Shown: positions 1 through 9,300, counted from the first letter of the stretch. The stretch: 64,000 bases of DNA from Flavobacterium inviolabile (GCF_013389455.1 NZ_CP058278.1:558001-622000); one strand, 5' to 3'. Program-made: numbers and translations. Notes: generated by a model from the letters alone, not told the origin.

Positions 1-225
1 CGATGGCTTTTGGACCGGAGCCCATCCAAAAGCAAATGCGGTAAGCATTCAACCCAAAGACGTAGTCAGACATCAAACGTTACAACCAACAATGTCCGAG
101 TTACAAGTACAAGAAGCACCATTAGCTTTAAAAACACCAGCGACTCAAGAACCTTTGTCATTCGTAAGAATAGCAACTACGGACGGCAAAATGATGGCTG
201 TGAGAACCGACTTGGTTGCCGCTAA
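1..225 (+). repeat. Toxin linker repeat, copy 1
   Basis: This segment recurs at 917-1134 with only scattered substitutions and one 7-base deletion in the second copy. It encodes the constant part that precedes each variable toxin domain (in-frame text includes FWTG, HPKANAV and DGKMMAVR). Such constant segments ahead of exchangeable toxin ends are the known substrate for recombination that swaps toxin tips in Rhs and CDI systems. The copy is cut by the window edge. Confidence 0.9.
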
Positions 226-486
226 AACGGAAACGAATGTGGGGAAAAATGTTTTCACTGTTACCAAAGAGGGAGTTGTATTACCTAAGGGTGCAAAAAT
301 ACCAAGTCAATTTATACAAAATCCCTATAGAAGTTCTAGTTACGGAATTCTTGAAAATGGAAAATTTGTAGAGAAATTAAGAATAGACCCCCAACAGCTC
401 CTGGTTTTAAAGGCCCTAATTATAGTCATTTTCATTTAAATGGAAGTGGCAAACATTTAACAAACTGGTTATGGTGGTGGGAATAA
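2..486 (+). pseudogene. Polymorphic toxin C-terminal cassette 1 (5' end outside window, frameshifted)
   Basis: The reading frame is open from the left edge, so the start of the gene lies outside the window. It reads through a conserved linker (to about base 225) into a variable C-terminal domain. The frame is lost at a run of five C (388-392); with six C it would continue through a segment with GFKGP and an H-F-H-L-N-G motif to a stop at 484-486. This tail resembles, from memory, the polymorphic toxin type 17 domain, but the family name is tentative. As written, the frame ends at 439 with an unrelated tail. The immunity gene at 501 follows after 14 bases. It could be the broken C-terminus of the main toxin or an orphan module; the upstream part would decide. 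Confidence 0.65.
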
Positions 487-500
487 AAATAAATCAAGTT

Positions 501-866
501 ATGGAATTTAACGAATATGACTGGCACGACGCCATTATAAAAAACATTAAAATAAATCGGAATAATCCTGGTATTAGAGATGAGATAGAAATGGAAATTG
601 TATGGCCTGAAAATAAAGAAAGGGTTAATTTTATTTTTGAAGACGTATATTGGGCAAAAATGGATTTAAATTTTGGAATTGTTTCCAACGAAAATATTGC
701 TCAAGCCTTTCTCTTACAAAAGAGCGATGATGATTTGAATAATTTTTATTTGAAATGGAATGGTCATATGGATGATATAAAGCTTAATGTTTATGAAGTT
801 TTATTAAGTTCTACAGGAGGAAAAATAAAAATTATTGCGAAAACTTTTAAGGTTGACAAATTGTAA
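501..866 (+). CDS. Putative immunity protein for toxin cassette 1
   Basis: This small acidic protein of 121 residues begins with an F-N-E-Y-D-W-H-D-A pattern and contains W-P-E and N-F-G-I motifs. No signal peptide or membrane segment is visible, so it is expected in the cytoplasm. A longer frame opens at 471, but that ATG lies inside the toxin tail, so ATG 501 is preferred; it sits 14 bases after the restored toxin stop. Position directly downstream of a toxin domain is the main evidence for an immunity role; I do not recognise the exact family. The gene is AT-rich compared with the linker repeat, as expected for an exchangeable module. Confidence 0.6.
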   Translation: MEFNEYDWHDAIIKNIKINRNNPGIRDEIEMEIVWPENKERVNFIFEDVYWAKMDLNFGIVSNENIAQAFLLQKSDDDLNNFYLKWNGHMDDIKLNVYEVLLSSTGGKIKIIAKTFKVDKL

Positions 867-1440
867 AGCAGCAGTTTCGGAGGTGTCTTTAGTGGTGCCA
901 GTTCCGCTACCAAAGGCGATGGCTTTTGGACCGGAGTCCATCCAAAAGCAAATGCGGTAAGCATTCAACCCAAAGACGTAGTCAGACATCAACCGTTACA
1001 ACCAACAATCTCCGAGTTACAAGTACAAGAAGCACCATTAGCTTTAAAAACACCAGCGACTCAAGAACCTTCGTAAGAATAACAACTACGGACGGCAAAA
1101 TGATGGCTGTGAGATCCGATCTGGTTGCCGCTAAGGGGGGAGGCAATCTTCCTACATGTTCTCTCAATCCAACACATTTATTACAAAGTCAAAAACTCAG
1201 ATGCAGGCTTTATTAAATGACATTCGTGCTAACGGTATTCAAGAATCTATAAAGTACGTTGAACATGATGGTGTTAAATATATCGTTGATGGACATCATA
1301 GATTTTACGCTGCTCAAAGATTAGGAATACAAAATATTCCTGTTCAGCAGGTTCAGTTACCACATGGTGGATATATGGGTGTAATGGATTTGATTAAGGA
1401 GCCAGGGAAGCATCCTGGATTTTGGAATTTTATGAAATAA
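867..1440 (+). pseudogene. Orphan toxin cassette 2 with ParB-like domain (two frameshifts)
   Basis: The cassette begins immediately after the stop of the first immunity gene and has no start codon of its own, as expected for an orphan module that must recombine with a full-length gene to be used. Its linker (repeat copy 2, preceded by about 50 more linker bases) carries a 7-base deletion near 1071 that brings a stop at 1074-1076. A second break lies at a run of six G (1135-1140); seven G would restore the frame. The terminal domain, open from 1156, contains V-D-G-H-H-R-F-Y-A-A-Q-R-L-G, the signature of the ParB/sulfiredoxin-like fold used by some polymorphic toxin nucleases. It ends at 1440, six bases before the next gene. 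Confidence 0.75.
917..1134 (+). repeat. Toxin linker repeat, copy 2
   Basis: This is the second copy of the segment at 1-225. It matches base for base apart from scattered substitutions and a 7-base deletion (TGTCATT or an equivalent frame) that is bounded by a two-base TT microhomology. Similarity stops sharply after GCTAA, exactly where the toxin-specific sequence begins in both copies. Confidence 0.9.
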
Positions 1441-1446
1441 CTAAGT

Positions 1447-1946
1447 ATGGCACTTTGGCAATATACATTTCAGATTTTACCTAAAGAAAGTTTTGAAGCT
1501 TTTTTTCAAAGCTTCAAAATTTCTTTGGATGATAATATGTTTGATGAAACAACATATTGGCAGATTAAACCTTTCAACAAATCCTATTTTGAAAGAATAG
1601 GAAACATATTGCAAAAAAGTAAGTCGTGGTCTGAGGAAATTGATTTATATGGTAATCAGGAATCAAATTGTTTTGAGGTTTTTTTGATGGCAAAACAGAT
1701 GATGTAACATCTGTTTCTTTCAGGATAAATTTCACATCAGATTATGAGATGGTTCTTAATAGCATAATAGAATTCTGTATTTCAAAAGGCTTGATAGTCT
1801 TGGATGAAGAATTACAACTTGTACCTTTAAATTTTGAATCAATAAGAAGTCTAATAGAAAATGCACCACAAGTAAGAAAGTATAACCAAATAAAAAAAGT
1901 CAAAGCCCTGAATAAATCGGGGCTTTTTTTATATGTCTCGCTCTAA
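1447..1946 (+). pseudogene. Putative immunity gene for toxin cassette 2 (frameshifted)
   Basis: The frame opens with ATG six bases after the ParB-like toxin stop. It ends early at 1707 because a run of seven T at 1679-1685 is one short; eight T would join it to the frame that continues to 1946. The joined product is about 166 residues, has no visible signal peptide or membrane segment, and is not a family I recognise. The final residues are encoded inside the terminator at 1903-1930, so the true C-terminus may be slightly different. Its role is inferred only from position after the toxin domain. Confidence 0.6.
1903..1930 (+). terminator. Rho-independent terminator after toxin cassettes
   Basis: An inverted repeat AAGCCC...GGGGCTT is followed by seven T. 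It closes the toxin and immunity block. Confidence 0.75.
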
Positions 1947-1957
1947 AATAAATTGAC

Positions 1958-1988
1958 AAAAAAAGGCGATACAGTAATGTAACGCCTT
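1958..1988 (-). terminator. Hairpin A, terminator of a tRNA relic
   Basis: The stem GGCG-A-TAC with loop AGTAAT and its complement is followed, when read on the minus strand, by a T run (A 1958-1964 on the plus strand). It shares the core TACAGTAATGTA and the flank CATTAAAAACCTG with hairpin B at 6014-6042. Read on the minus strand it directly follows the tRNA-like remnant at 2001-2046, the normal order of tRNA and terminator. Confidence 0.6.
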
Positions 1989-2000
1989 TCATTAAAAACC

Positions 2001-2046
2001 TGAGGAACCACTTAGTCTCAAACCAGTACTCCACTGATTATTGTCA
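2001..2046 (-). pseudogene. Degenerate 3' part of a tRNA (relic of the tRNA at 11,741)
   Basis: Aligned without gaps to 11,739 onward, about 28 of the first 41 bases are identical, including CTGATTAT of the anticodon arm and CTC-x-AACCAG of the T arm. The match ends inside the anticodon loop region. It looks like a decayed 3' fragment of a CAU-type tRNA, as left behind when an element integrates into a tRNA gene. The comparison was made by eye. Confidence 0.5.
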
Positions 2047-2499
2047 AATAAATTTATTTTCTTAAAATCGGAATGCATTATCGAATACTAAAGGCAAATT
2101 CCTTATTGAAATCCGGAAAATGTTCAGAACTCTTTTAACATTCTTAATCCAAGACTGAATAGATCTATTTCAAATACTTCAACTATCGTATTCAAAACAA
2201 AGAAATCTCAAAAAGGTTATAAAATCCGAGCTGCCCTAAAAACCGCCTGAATCCGGGGCTATTCCTTTTTACAGCAGCCTTTCATTACACTCTGTTAACC
2301 GGCAAAAACAACCAAACAAAATACTGATTAACAACATTATAAGGTAAAATTACTTAGTTTTTAAAACCCGTAATATCACCCTTTTTTAACCACATTTTTA
2401 ATCCTTACTTAGTAGTGTCATTCCGAAGCTTCATTTTTTTGACAAGCGGAAACCGAAAAGCTAATAAGAGTAGGTAAAAACAATTAAAAAATAACAATT
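2047..2499. other. Intergenic region ahead of the lanthipeptide locus
   Basis: I see no convincing gene here. The sequence is AT-rich and carries no clear TTG/TAnnTTTG promoter. TTGACA at about 2438 followed by TAATAAGA is the nearest thing to a promoter for the precursor gene, and it is weak. Confidence 0.4.
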
Positions 2500-2826
2500 A
2501 TGAATTGGCCCAAAACTATTGCTTTGTCCGAATTAGACAAACTAAAAATCGAAAGTGCAACTAACGGACAATTAAGAAAACGCTTATTAAGCGAGCCGGA
2601 AGTTGTTTTTAAAGAAAGAGGAATAGACGTTCCGGCTGGAGTATCGCTAAATGTTGTTGAAGATACCGATAAGAGCCACACTTTTGCTTTATTACCATTT
2701 GTAGGAAGCGATCTATCTAAAGCACCTTTACAAAAAGCATCCAATGCCTCTACATGGGAATGTACTACATGTACACCAACTTCTCCGATTTGTGCAGGTT
2801 CTTTAGCTTCTCTTACTTGTGCATAA
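2500..2826 (+). CDS. Lanthipeptide precursor with nitrile-hydratase-like leader (NHLP)
   Basis: The 108-residue product has a long leader (about residues 9-66) with the pattern L-L-S-E-P-E-V-V-F-K-E-R-G-I-D-V-P and V-V-E-D-T, which is the nitrile-hydratase-like leader class used by prochlorosin-type precursors. The C-terminal part is short and rich in Ser, Thr and Cys, with cysteines at 88, 91, 98 and 107 and a Trp at 86, a typical substrate for dehydration and thioether ring formation. No Gly-Gly or Gly-Ala cleavage motif precedes the core, which is unusual for this leader class. The LanM gene follows. The mature product, ring pattern and leader protease cannot be read from the sequence. Confidence 0.85.
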   Translation: MNWPKTIALSELDKLKIESATNGQLRKRLLSEPEVVFKERGIDVPAGVSLNVVEDTDKSHTFALLPFVGSDLSKAPLQKASNASTWECTTCTPTSPICAGSLASLTCA

Positions 2827-2865
2827 TTAACGGCATCGCATTGTTAATTATACCTGAGCTAAAAC

Positions 2866-2888
2866 ACGGAAAAGAAAATCTTTTCCGT
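2866..2888 (+). terminator. Hairpin 1 between precursor and LanM genes
   Basis: A perfect nine-base stem ACGGAAAAG/CTTTTCCGT encloses a five-base loop. No strong T run follows, so it may protect the precursor mRNA or weaken read-through rather than end transcription. Confidence 0.5.
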
Positions 2889-2910
2889 AATATCTATATT
2901 GTATTCAAAT

Positions 2911-2940
2911 GAGGTTGTTTTCCATTGTGAAAACAACCTC
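2911..2940 (+). terminator. Hairpin 2 between precursor and LanM genes
   Basis: A perfect 12-base stem (2911-2922 with 2929-2940) with a six-base loop is followed by ATTTATT. With hairpin 1 it would let the precursor be made in excess over its enzyme. It also argues against starting lanM upstream of it. Confidence 0.55.
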
Positions 2941-2982
2941 ATTTATTCGCTTTCTCTTTACTCACTTTTAAAATCCTATAGT

Positions 2983-5892
2983 ATGCTTGTTACAAAAAAA
3001 TTTGTACCAAAAGAAACCTGTATTGACATGGAAGAAGCCGGTGTACTGGCCCGATCTCCCATAGTACCGGAATTATTCCAGGAATTACTGGAAACTGCCG
3101 AAAAAGAACTGGTTGCCACCACAAGCATTTCTACAGCGTTATTTAAAAGTGCCTTACCCGACTTTATCCTATGCTACGAGCAGCACCTGGCGCGGCTTAC
3201 CAATCTTACCATCCTGCAGCGTTTTTCCAGTTTTCACCTGGCGTTAAACCCTTTATGGAGACCCAGGAAAGCAGCACCCGGAAAAGCGGCAACAGGGAGC
3301 TCCAGAACCATTCTGGATGCTTACATTAACTGGGAAGAAACCCTGAAATTACTTTCAACAGAAGGACCGTATCCCGAATTAGGCCGCTTAGTCGCCCTGA
3401 CGAAGAAAAACTGGCTGGAAAACACCCGCATAATGCTGGAACGCATTGCACTGCATCATGAAGAAATCGCCCGGCTGATGGGCATCACAACAACAGCATT
3501 AGGAAATCTTAAATCGGCAAAATTCGGAATATCCGACGCACACAATAACGGTCAAACCGCCGCTATTTTGTCTTTTGGCGATCGAAAAATAGTATACAAA
3601 CCCCGTTCTCTTGACGGAGAAGAAGGCTGGAATGCCATTGTAAACGAAGTCCTGAATACCCGGATGAAAAAAGCAGTGCTTGTCCCTAAGATCATCAAAG
3701 GCGATGGTTACGGCTTTATGGAGTTTATCGGCTCCGAAGACTGCTCCCATACCGATGAGATACAATTGTGCTACGAACGATACGGCGCCATCCTGGCTAT
3801 CGCACACGTGATCGGCACCTGCGATCTGCATCATGAAAACATCATCGTTTCCGGTGCTCATCCGGTTGTTATTGATGCCGAACCCTTATTCCGCGCACGC
3901 CTCGGCATTTCCCAAAGCGGTGAAGACCGGCTAAAATTCGAACGAAACCTGTCGCTCGAAGGTTTAGACGTAAAGGAATCCGTTTTAGAATTGGGAATCC
4001 TTCCTTTGGTCATGAAATCACCATTAAAAAATGAAGAAAATGAAGACATTCAGGCAGAGCATGAAATCGGAGCTTTGGTTCCTTACGGCCTGGAGTCTTT
4101 TTACGATATGCTTCCCTGCGCAAAAGACAGCGACGACCTGCAAATAAGACCTATCAAAGTAAAAGCCTCCTCTTTTCCGAACCTGCCTTATTTAAACGGC
4201 ACCGTTCAGCTGCCAAAAGATTATCTTGATGAAATCATCAATGGCTTTACCGCTACCTATGAGTATCTGGAACAGCACAAAGACGATTTTCTTTCCGATG
4301 ACGGCTTTTTAAAAAATTTCGAAACCGCTAAAATCCGGATGTTGGCACGACCAACAATGGATTATACCAACATATTATCCCGTTCCCTGAGTCCGGAGGT
4401 TTTAAACGACTATGAAGCCCGTAAAGAGCTCATAAAAACCGATCTGGAAATTACATCCTGTCAAAGAATGGACACTATAGACGGCTTGCTGGAAACCGAA
4501 CTGAACAGTATATTGGGCGGGGATATTCCTCTTTTTGAACTGCCTTCCAATGTACTGCAATACAAAGCATCGGCATTGTTGTCCACTCCGTTAGACTGTG
4601 CCAAAAGCCGATGGCAGGCTATGGACAGTTTCGACAAAATGCTGCAGGTTACCAGTATAAAGGAACGATTATTACAGCGAGAAAAGAATGTTATTACCAA
4701 CAAACCCACTGCATTTCAATCCGGGGATTTATTACAACACGGCCTTGAAATAGCCGCTTCGCTTTATGATTCCGCTATTTCCAAAAACAAAGCGCCACAC
4801 TGGGTATACACCAGTTATGCCCCCGGTTTTGCTGCAACCATGGCACATATTGACCGGGAATCGCTCTATGAGGGAGCTGCCGGAACGGCTTTAGTTTTAG
4901 CCGAAGCCGGGCGTCTCGGCGGTCAGCGGGAATGGCAGCAACTGGCTGTAAATGTTTTTGATCCTTTGCTAAACGGCGAAAAACCTGTTGCCGTCCATCG
5001 GGGTGCCGGAATCGCCAGAGGACTCGGCGGTCTCCTCTACTCGATGACAAGAATTGCCCAGTCGGCAGACAGCGATCAGCTTTTAAACACCGCGACTACC
5101 ATTGCCACACAATATGCTCCTGAAATCAACGAAAAAGAGGTGCTGAATGAGGTTTTATATGGTCGCGCCGGATTACTGCTGTCCTTATTGTCGTTATACA
5201 AAGTAAACCCGAATGCCCGCTTACTGGCAATAATAGACGACATTGCGATCACCTTAAAAAGAAACGTCATTAGCAACAGTGAAGAGGCTTACTGGCAGGT
5301 TCCAAACGGCAAACCGCTTCCACACGTAAGCCACGGAAATTCCGGAATAGCAATGGCTTTAGCCAGATGGGCAGCATTGAGAGGCGATGATGCCGCTGCA
5401 CAAATTGTTTTAAAAGCCATGCAGTTTGACGATAACTTCTGGAATGAAAAAGAAAAAGGCTGGGACGATGCGCGTTTCCTTCATTTAGACCACGACAAGA
5501 AAACCAACTGGAGTTGGTGCAACGGCCGCTCCGGAGCTATTTTATCCCGATTATCGATTGCCCAGGCACTGGGCATTCCCTTTGAAAGCAACGCAATGAT
5601 CTCCGATTCCATACAGGCCGAAAAAACAGACGTACTGGAAGATGTCTCCTCCGGTTTGTGCTGCGGTACGGCCGGCGTAATTGACGCCATGCTGGAAGTG
5701 AAACATCATTGCTGTAATCATCATGTAGACGCAACATTGGAGCATGCCGTAAAAGCAATCGCAACAAAATCGCCTTGCAGCCATTATTCCACCTTAACAT
5801 CGTCCCTATTTACCGGTTCTTCCAGTCTGGCATTTAGCTTAATGCGGGCTGCTAAACCGGATGTCGTTAAATCGGTCTTGTTTTTTGAATAA
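2983..5892 (+). CDS. lanM: Class II lanthipeptide synthetase (LanM) with Cys-Cys-Gly zinc site
   Basis: The enzyme dehydrates Ser/Thr in the precursor and adds cysteines to form thioether rings. The N-terminal half is the LanM dehydratase domain: it has Y-K-P-R-S-L-D near residue 205 and D-L-H-H-E-N followed by V-I-D-A-E-P-L-F near 280-300. The C-terminal third is LanC-like, with S-H-G-N-S-G (His784), W-C-N-G (Cys846) and L-C-C-G (Cys893, Cys894). Three Cys zinc ligands instead of the usual Cys-Cys-His is the ProcM-type arrangement, linked in that family to broad substrate use. The open frame begins with TTG at 2899, inside hairpin territory; ATG 2983 is preferred, giving 969 residues, a normal LanM length. 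No transporter or protease gene follows. Confidence 0.93.
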   Translation: MLVTKKFVPKETCIDMEEAGVLARSPIVPELFQELLETAEKELVATTSISTALFKSALPDFILCYEQHLARLTNLTILQRFSSFHLALNPLWRPRKAAPGKAATGSSRTILDAYINWEETLKLLSTEGPYPELGRLVALTKKNWLENTRIMLERIALHHEEIARLMGITTTALGNLKSAKFGISDAHNNGQTAAILSFGDRKIVYKPRSLDGEEGWNAIVNEVLNTRMKKAVLVPKIIKGDGYGFMEFIGSEDCSHTDEIQLCYERYGAILAIAHVIGTCDLHHENIIVSGAHPVVIDAEPLFRARLGISQSGEDRLKFERNLSLEGLDVKESVLELGILPLVMKSPLKNEENEDIQAEHEIGALVPYGLESFYDMLPCAKDSDDLQIRPIKVKASSFPNLPYLNGTVQLPKDYLDEIINGFTATYEYLEQHKDDFLSDDGFLKNFETAKIRMLARPTMDYTNILSRSLSPEVLNDYEARKELIKTDLEITSCQRMDTIDGLLETELNSILGGDIPLFELPSNVLQYKASALLSTPLDCAKSRWQAMDSFDKMLQVTSIKERLLQREKNVITNKPTAFQSGDLLQHGLEIAASLYDSAISKNKAPHWVYTSYAPGFAATMAHIDRESLYEGAAGTALVLAEAGRLGGQREWQQLAVNVFDPLLNGEKPVAVHRGAGIARGLGGLLYSMTRIAQSADSDQLLNTATTIATQYAPEINEKEVLNEVLYGRAGLLLSLLSLYKVNPNARLLAIIDDIAITLKRNVISNSEEAYWQVPNGKPLPHVSHGNSGIAMALARWAALRGDDAAAQIVLKAMQFDDNFWNEKEKGWDDARFLHLDHDKKTNWSWCNGRSGAILSRLSIAQALGIPFESNAMISDSIQAEKTDVLEDVSSGLCCGTAGVIDAMLEVKHHCCNHHVDATLEHAVKAIATKSPCSHYSTLTSSLFTGSSSLAFSLMRAAKPDVVKSVLFFE

Positions 5893-6013
5893 TCCTGAAA
5901 CGCTACGAGATCTTTAACATAATTGATTTTAAGTTTTTTGTTGTGGATTTACTGATATATATTCTATTTTCGATCCAGATAGCAGCAGGTGCAATACCGC
6001 TGCCGTAAAAAAC

Positions 6014-6042
6014 AAAAAAAGCGCTACAGTAATGTAGCGCTT
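6014..6042 (-). terminator. Hairpin B, terminator next to the tRNA-end copy
   Basis: The stem AGCGCTACA...TGTAGCGCT is followed on the minus strand by a T run (A 6014-6020 on the plus strand). It may also end lanM transcription on the plus strand. Core and flank match hairpin A at 1958-1988. Confidence 0.7.
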
Positions 6043-6055
6043 TCCATTAAAAACC

Positions 6056-6069
6056 TGTGGTCCCACCTG
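6056..6069. repeat. Copy of the tRNA 3' end (possible attachment site)
   Basis: The 14 bases TGTGGTCCCACCTG are identical, in direct orientation, to 11,739-11,752, which is the 3' end of the tRNA plus two flanking bases. Geometry fits integration into the tRNA: the element lies on the 3' side of the tRNA and a second copy of the tRNA end sits at its far boundary. Confidence 0.5.
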
Positions 6070-6220
6070 TATCTTTTATAATGTATTCATTTGTAGCCAT
6101 CTGTGGTTGTTCATACTATCAATCACAACACTTTTAAAACTTTATAGTCCTATAGAGTTAAATAGATGTAGATGGGTTTGAGCGTTGATTGTATTATCTT
6201 CTCAAATTTTTATGCCATTT

Positions 6221-6248
6221 TTGAGAATTAAATTTTTTAGTATATTTA
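6221..6248 (+). promoter_or_regulatory. Promoter of methyltransferase-nuclease pair
   Basis: TTG at 6221-6223, a 17-base spacer and TATATTTA at 6241-6248 fit the Bacteroidota consensus with one mismatch in the -7 box. The expected transcript start is near 6255, giving a leader of about 55 bases. Confidence 0.5.
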
Positions 6249-6323
6249 GATTTTATGTCAAAGATATTTCCGACCTAAGAGGAAAAGTTCCTTAAAAAGG
6301 AATAAATTTGTGAAAATTTTTTT

Positions 6324-9300
6324 TTGAAAAATAGTCAATTACATATTTTTTTATCTCAACTCAAATTAGAAGAGAAAGTTGTCTTTAGAGATAAGGATAA
6401 AAACACCTATGCGGTTGATTTTCATAAAGATATAAAACAAAGAATTGAATCTATTCTGCCTGATGCTGTTTATATTTTTAATTCTCAGCCTCTTATTTTA
6501 TTTTTTGACCTTACTATTCAGAGTAGTCGGAACATTAATACATTATATAAAAAAGTTTGGTCTTTTGATAACACTTCAATTATTTTTCTTATAAAAGATA
6601 CAGGTATTGAAGTGTTCAATGCTTTAAACTATATTAAAGAAGAAAATACTCTTGAACCAATCAATTTATCAGACAAAAAAATAAAAGAACTGTTTAATAT
6701 TTGGGAATTAGAGAGTGGTAATACTTGGAAGTGGTTTCAAAAAGAATACATCGAAAAACAAAAAGGGAAAACACATCGAAAAAGAGTAAACGAGCGTCTT
6801 TTCAGCAATATAAAAGAGGTTAGAAATTATTTAACCAATAATGAAAATTTAAATGATAATGAATCTAACTCATTAATTTTAAGAATAATTTTTATTCGTT
6901 ATCTGATTGACAGAAAGATTAAAATAGATGACACACTAATACCAGGGGATGTTGAAAATTTGAATGACAGACGTAAAAGTTTTATTCAACTTATCAGAGA
7001 GCCCCAAAAACTAAATGAACTTTTCACGAAACTAAATAATCGCTTTAATGGTGTTTTGTTTAAAGAAAATGATTTTGTATTAACACAAAGTCAATCGGAT
7101 TATTTAGCGGGGGTTTTTGCAGGAGAGTTAGACGGAGATAATTCTTTATTTAAGGATTTTTTCTTTGAAATCTTTGACTTCTCTATAATTCCTGTAGAGG
7201 TAATTTCAGGCATATATGAATCTTTGATAGATGACGAAAAAAGAAAATTAGACTCGGCAGTATATACTCCTTCTTTTTTAGTTGATTATATTTTAAAAGA
7301 TACTGTTGATGAATATCTGAAAAATAATAGTCCAGAAGAATGTACCGTTTTTGAAGTAGCTGTGGGGTCAGGGATATTTCTCGTTCAATCTCTTCGAAGA
7401 ATGATTGAGAAAGAAATTGATTTAAACGGAAATAAAGATAAAATACTTTTTAGTGAGAAAATTAAAAGTTTTGCAGAAAAGAATCTTTATGGAATTGACA
7501 TTAATCCACAAGCATTAAAAGTTACCTGTTTCTCTATTTATATTGCTTTATTAGACTATTTGGAACCAGCAGACATTAATATATACCAATTTCCGAAGCT
7601 CATAGATAACAATCTTTTTGAATCTAACTTCTTTGGGAAATTAAATGATAAAAATGAGTTACAACCTGCTGATTTTGAAGAAATAATAAAGAAGATAAAA
7701 CCAAAATTTGTCTTAGGGAATCCCCCATGGAAAAGCAAAAAAGATGACCTAATTCACACCAAATGGATAAAAGGCAACAATAAAACTGTAGGGTATTTTG
7801 AAATTGCTCAATCTTTTTTGTTGAGAGTTAAGGATTTTATGTCTGATGAATCAAAAAGTGCTTTGATTTTAACAAGCACAATGTTTTATAATGTTTCTTT
7901 ACCAACACGAAAATTTAAAAAAGAGGTATTACATACGTATTGCATTGATAAGTTTTTTGACTTATCTGCTGTTAAACAGTCTCTTTTTGAAACACAAGAA
8001 AGTCCTACATCCATTATCTTTTTTAGATTATCAAAAGAGAATGAACACTTAACTAATATTGTAAAACATCACAGTTTGAAAGTCAATTCTTTTTTGAAAA
8101 ACTTCAAAATGTTGGTTATTGAAAAGTTTGACCAAAAAGAGATTTCTCAGAAATATTTTATTGACAATCAATGGATGTTTAAAGTTGCTTTGTATGGCAA
8201 TACTTTAGACTATCATTTTCTTAACAGAATTTCTCAACAAGGAAAAGCACTTGAGAAGCTAATTAATAATACGACATTGTTTGGAGGTGCTGGTATAAAA
8301 TCTAATTATGGAAATGATTATGCAGAAGAATTAATAGGATTACCATTAGTAGAAAACAATGATATTAATTGTTTTTTCACTCCTATAAGCAATAATAATA
8401 GAGTTTTATTGCCTGAAGATGTTTGGTATGAGAGTGGAAGAAACAGACAATTGTTTTTAAATAAAAAGATTCTTATTAAAGAACAGGCTAAAAATTGGTC
8501 TCAATTGGTTATCTCTTATTGCGATAATAGAGCTGTATATAAAAATGGGGTTAATGGAATATCCTCTAATAATGAAGAATTATTAAAGCAGATATTCTCA
8601 TACTTAATTTCAGACATATATACATATTACATTTTTTCTATATCAAGTGGGTGGGGTGTAGCTACGAGACCTCAAACAAGGTGGAAAGAAGAATACCTCG
8701 CTTTTCCAATAATAGAAATTGATTTAGAAGTTAGTAACCAATTAATCAATTTAGTAAATGAATTATTAAACCCGTTAAAGGAATTTTATAAGAACTCTTT
8801 TAAAGAAGATAAATCAGAATTCGAATTAACGTCTCCTAATCAAAAAGATAGCACCCCTTCTATAAACCAAGATGTTTTAAGTAAAATTAATGATATAATC
8901 TATAATATATATAGTATAAAAGATTACGAAAAAGATTTAATAGATTATGTTTTAAATGTTTCAAGATATCAATTTAAAGAGAGTGAACAAAATAGATACA
9001 CTAAAGCTATTGATAAAGATTTAGATTTCCTCAAAAAATACGCAGATGTTTACTTAACCGAGTTTTCTGATATTTATTCAGATGAATTTATACAGGTCGA
9101 GGTTTACCCTTTGAAACACTTTATTGCAATGAATTTTGTAATGAAGGACGAAAAGCCTAATGAGGCCATAATTTATTCAAAAAATAAAGATATAGAAAGC
9201 GTTTTAAAAACGTTGGCGAATACATTAAGTGTTTCTGAAATAGTAAGCACTCACGATACGGATAAGAACTTATTTATTCAAAAGGACATAAAAGGTTTTG

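Larger units (their letters stand above)
5893..6309. other. Intergenic junction between lanthipeptide locus and AT-rich island
   Basis: This stretch holds hairpin B (6014-6042), the tRNA-end copy (6056-6069) and the promoter of the methyltransferase gene (6221-6248). Apart from these I see no gene. Base composition changes to strongly AT-rich after about 6,090. Confidence 0.6.

Noticed and set aside
2899..2982. TTG start of LanM at 2899
   Set aside because: The extension is encoded by the 12-base-stem hairpin at 2911-2940 and is not LanM-like; ATG 2983 fits better.
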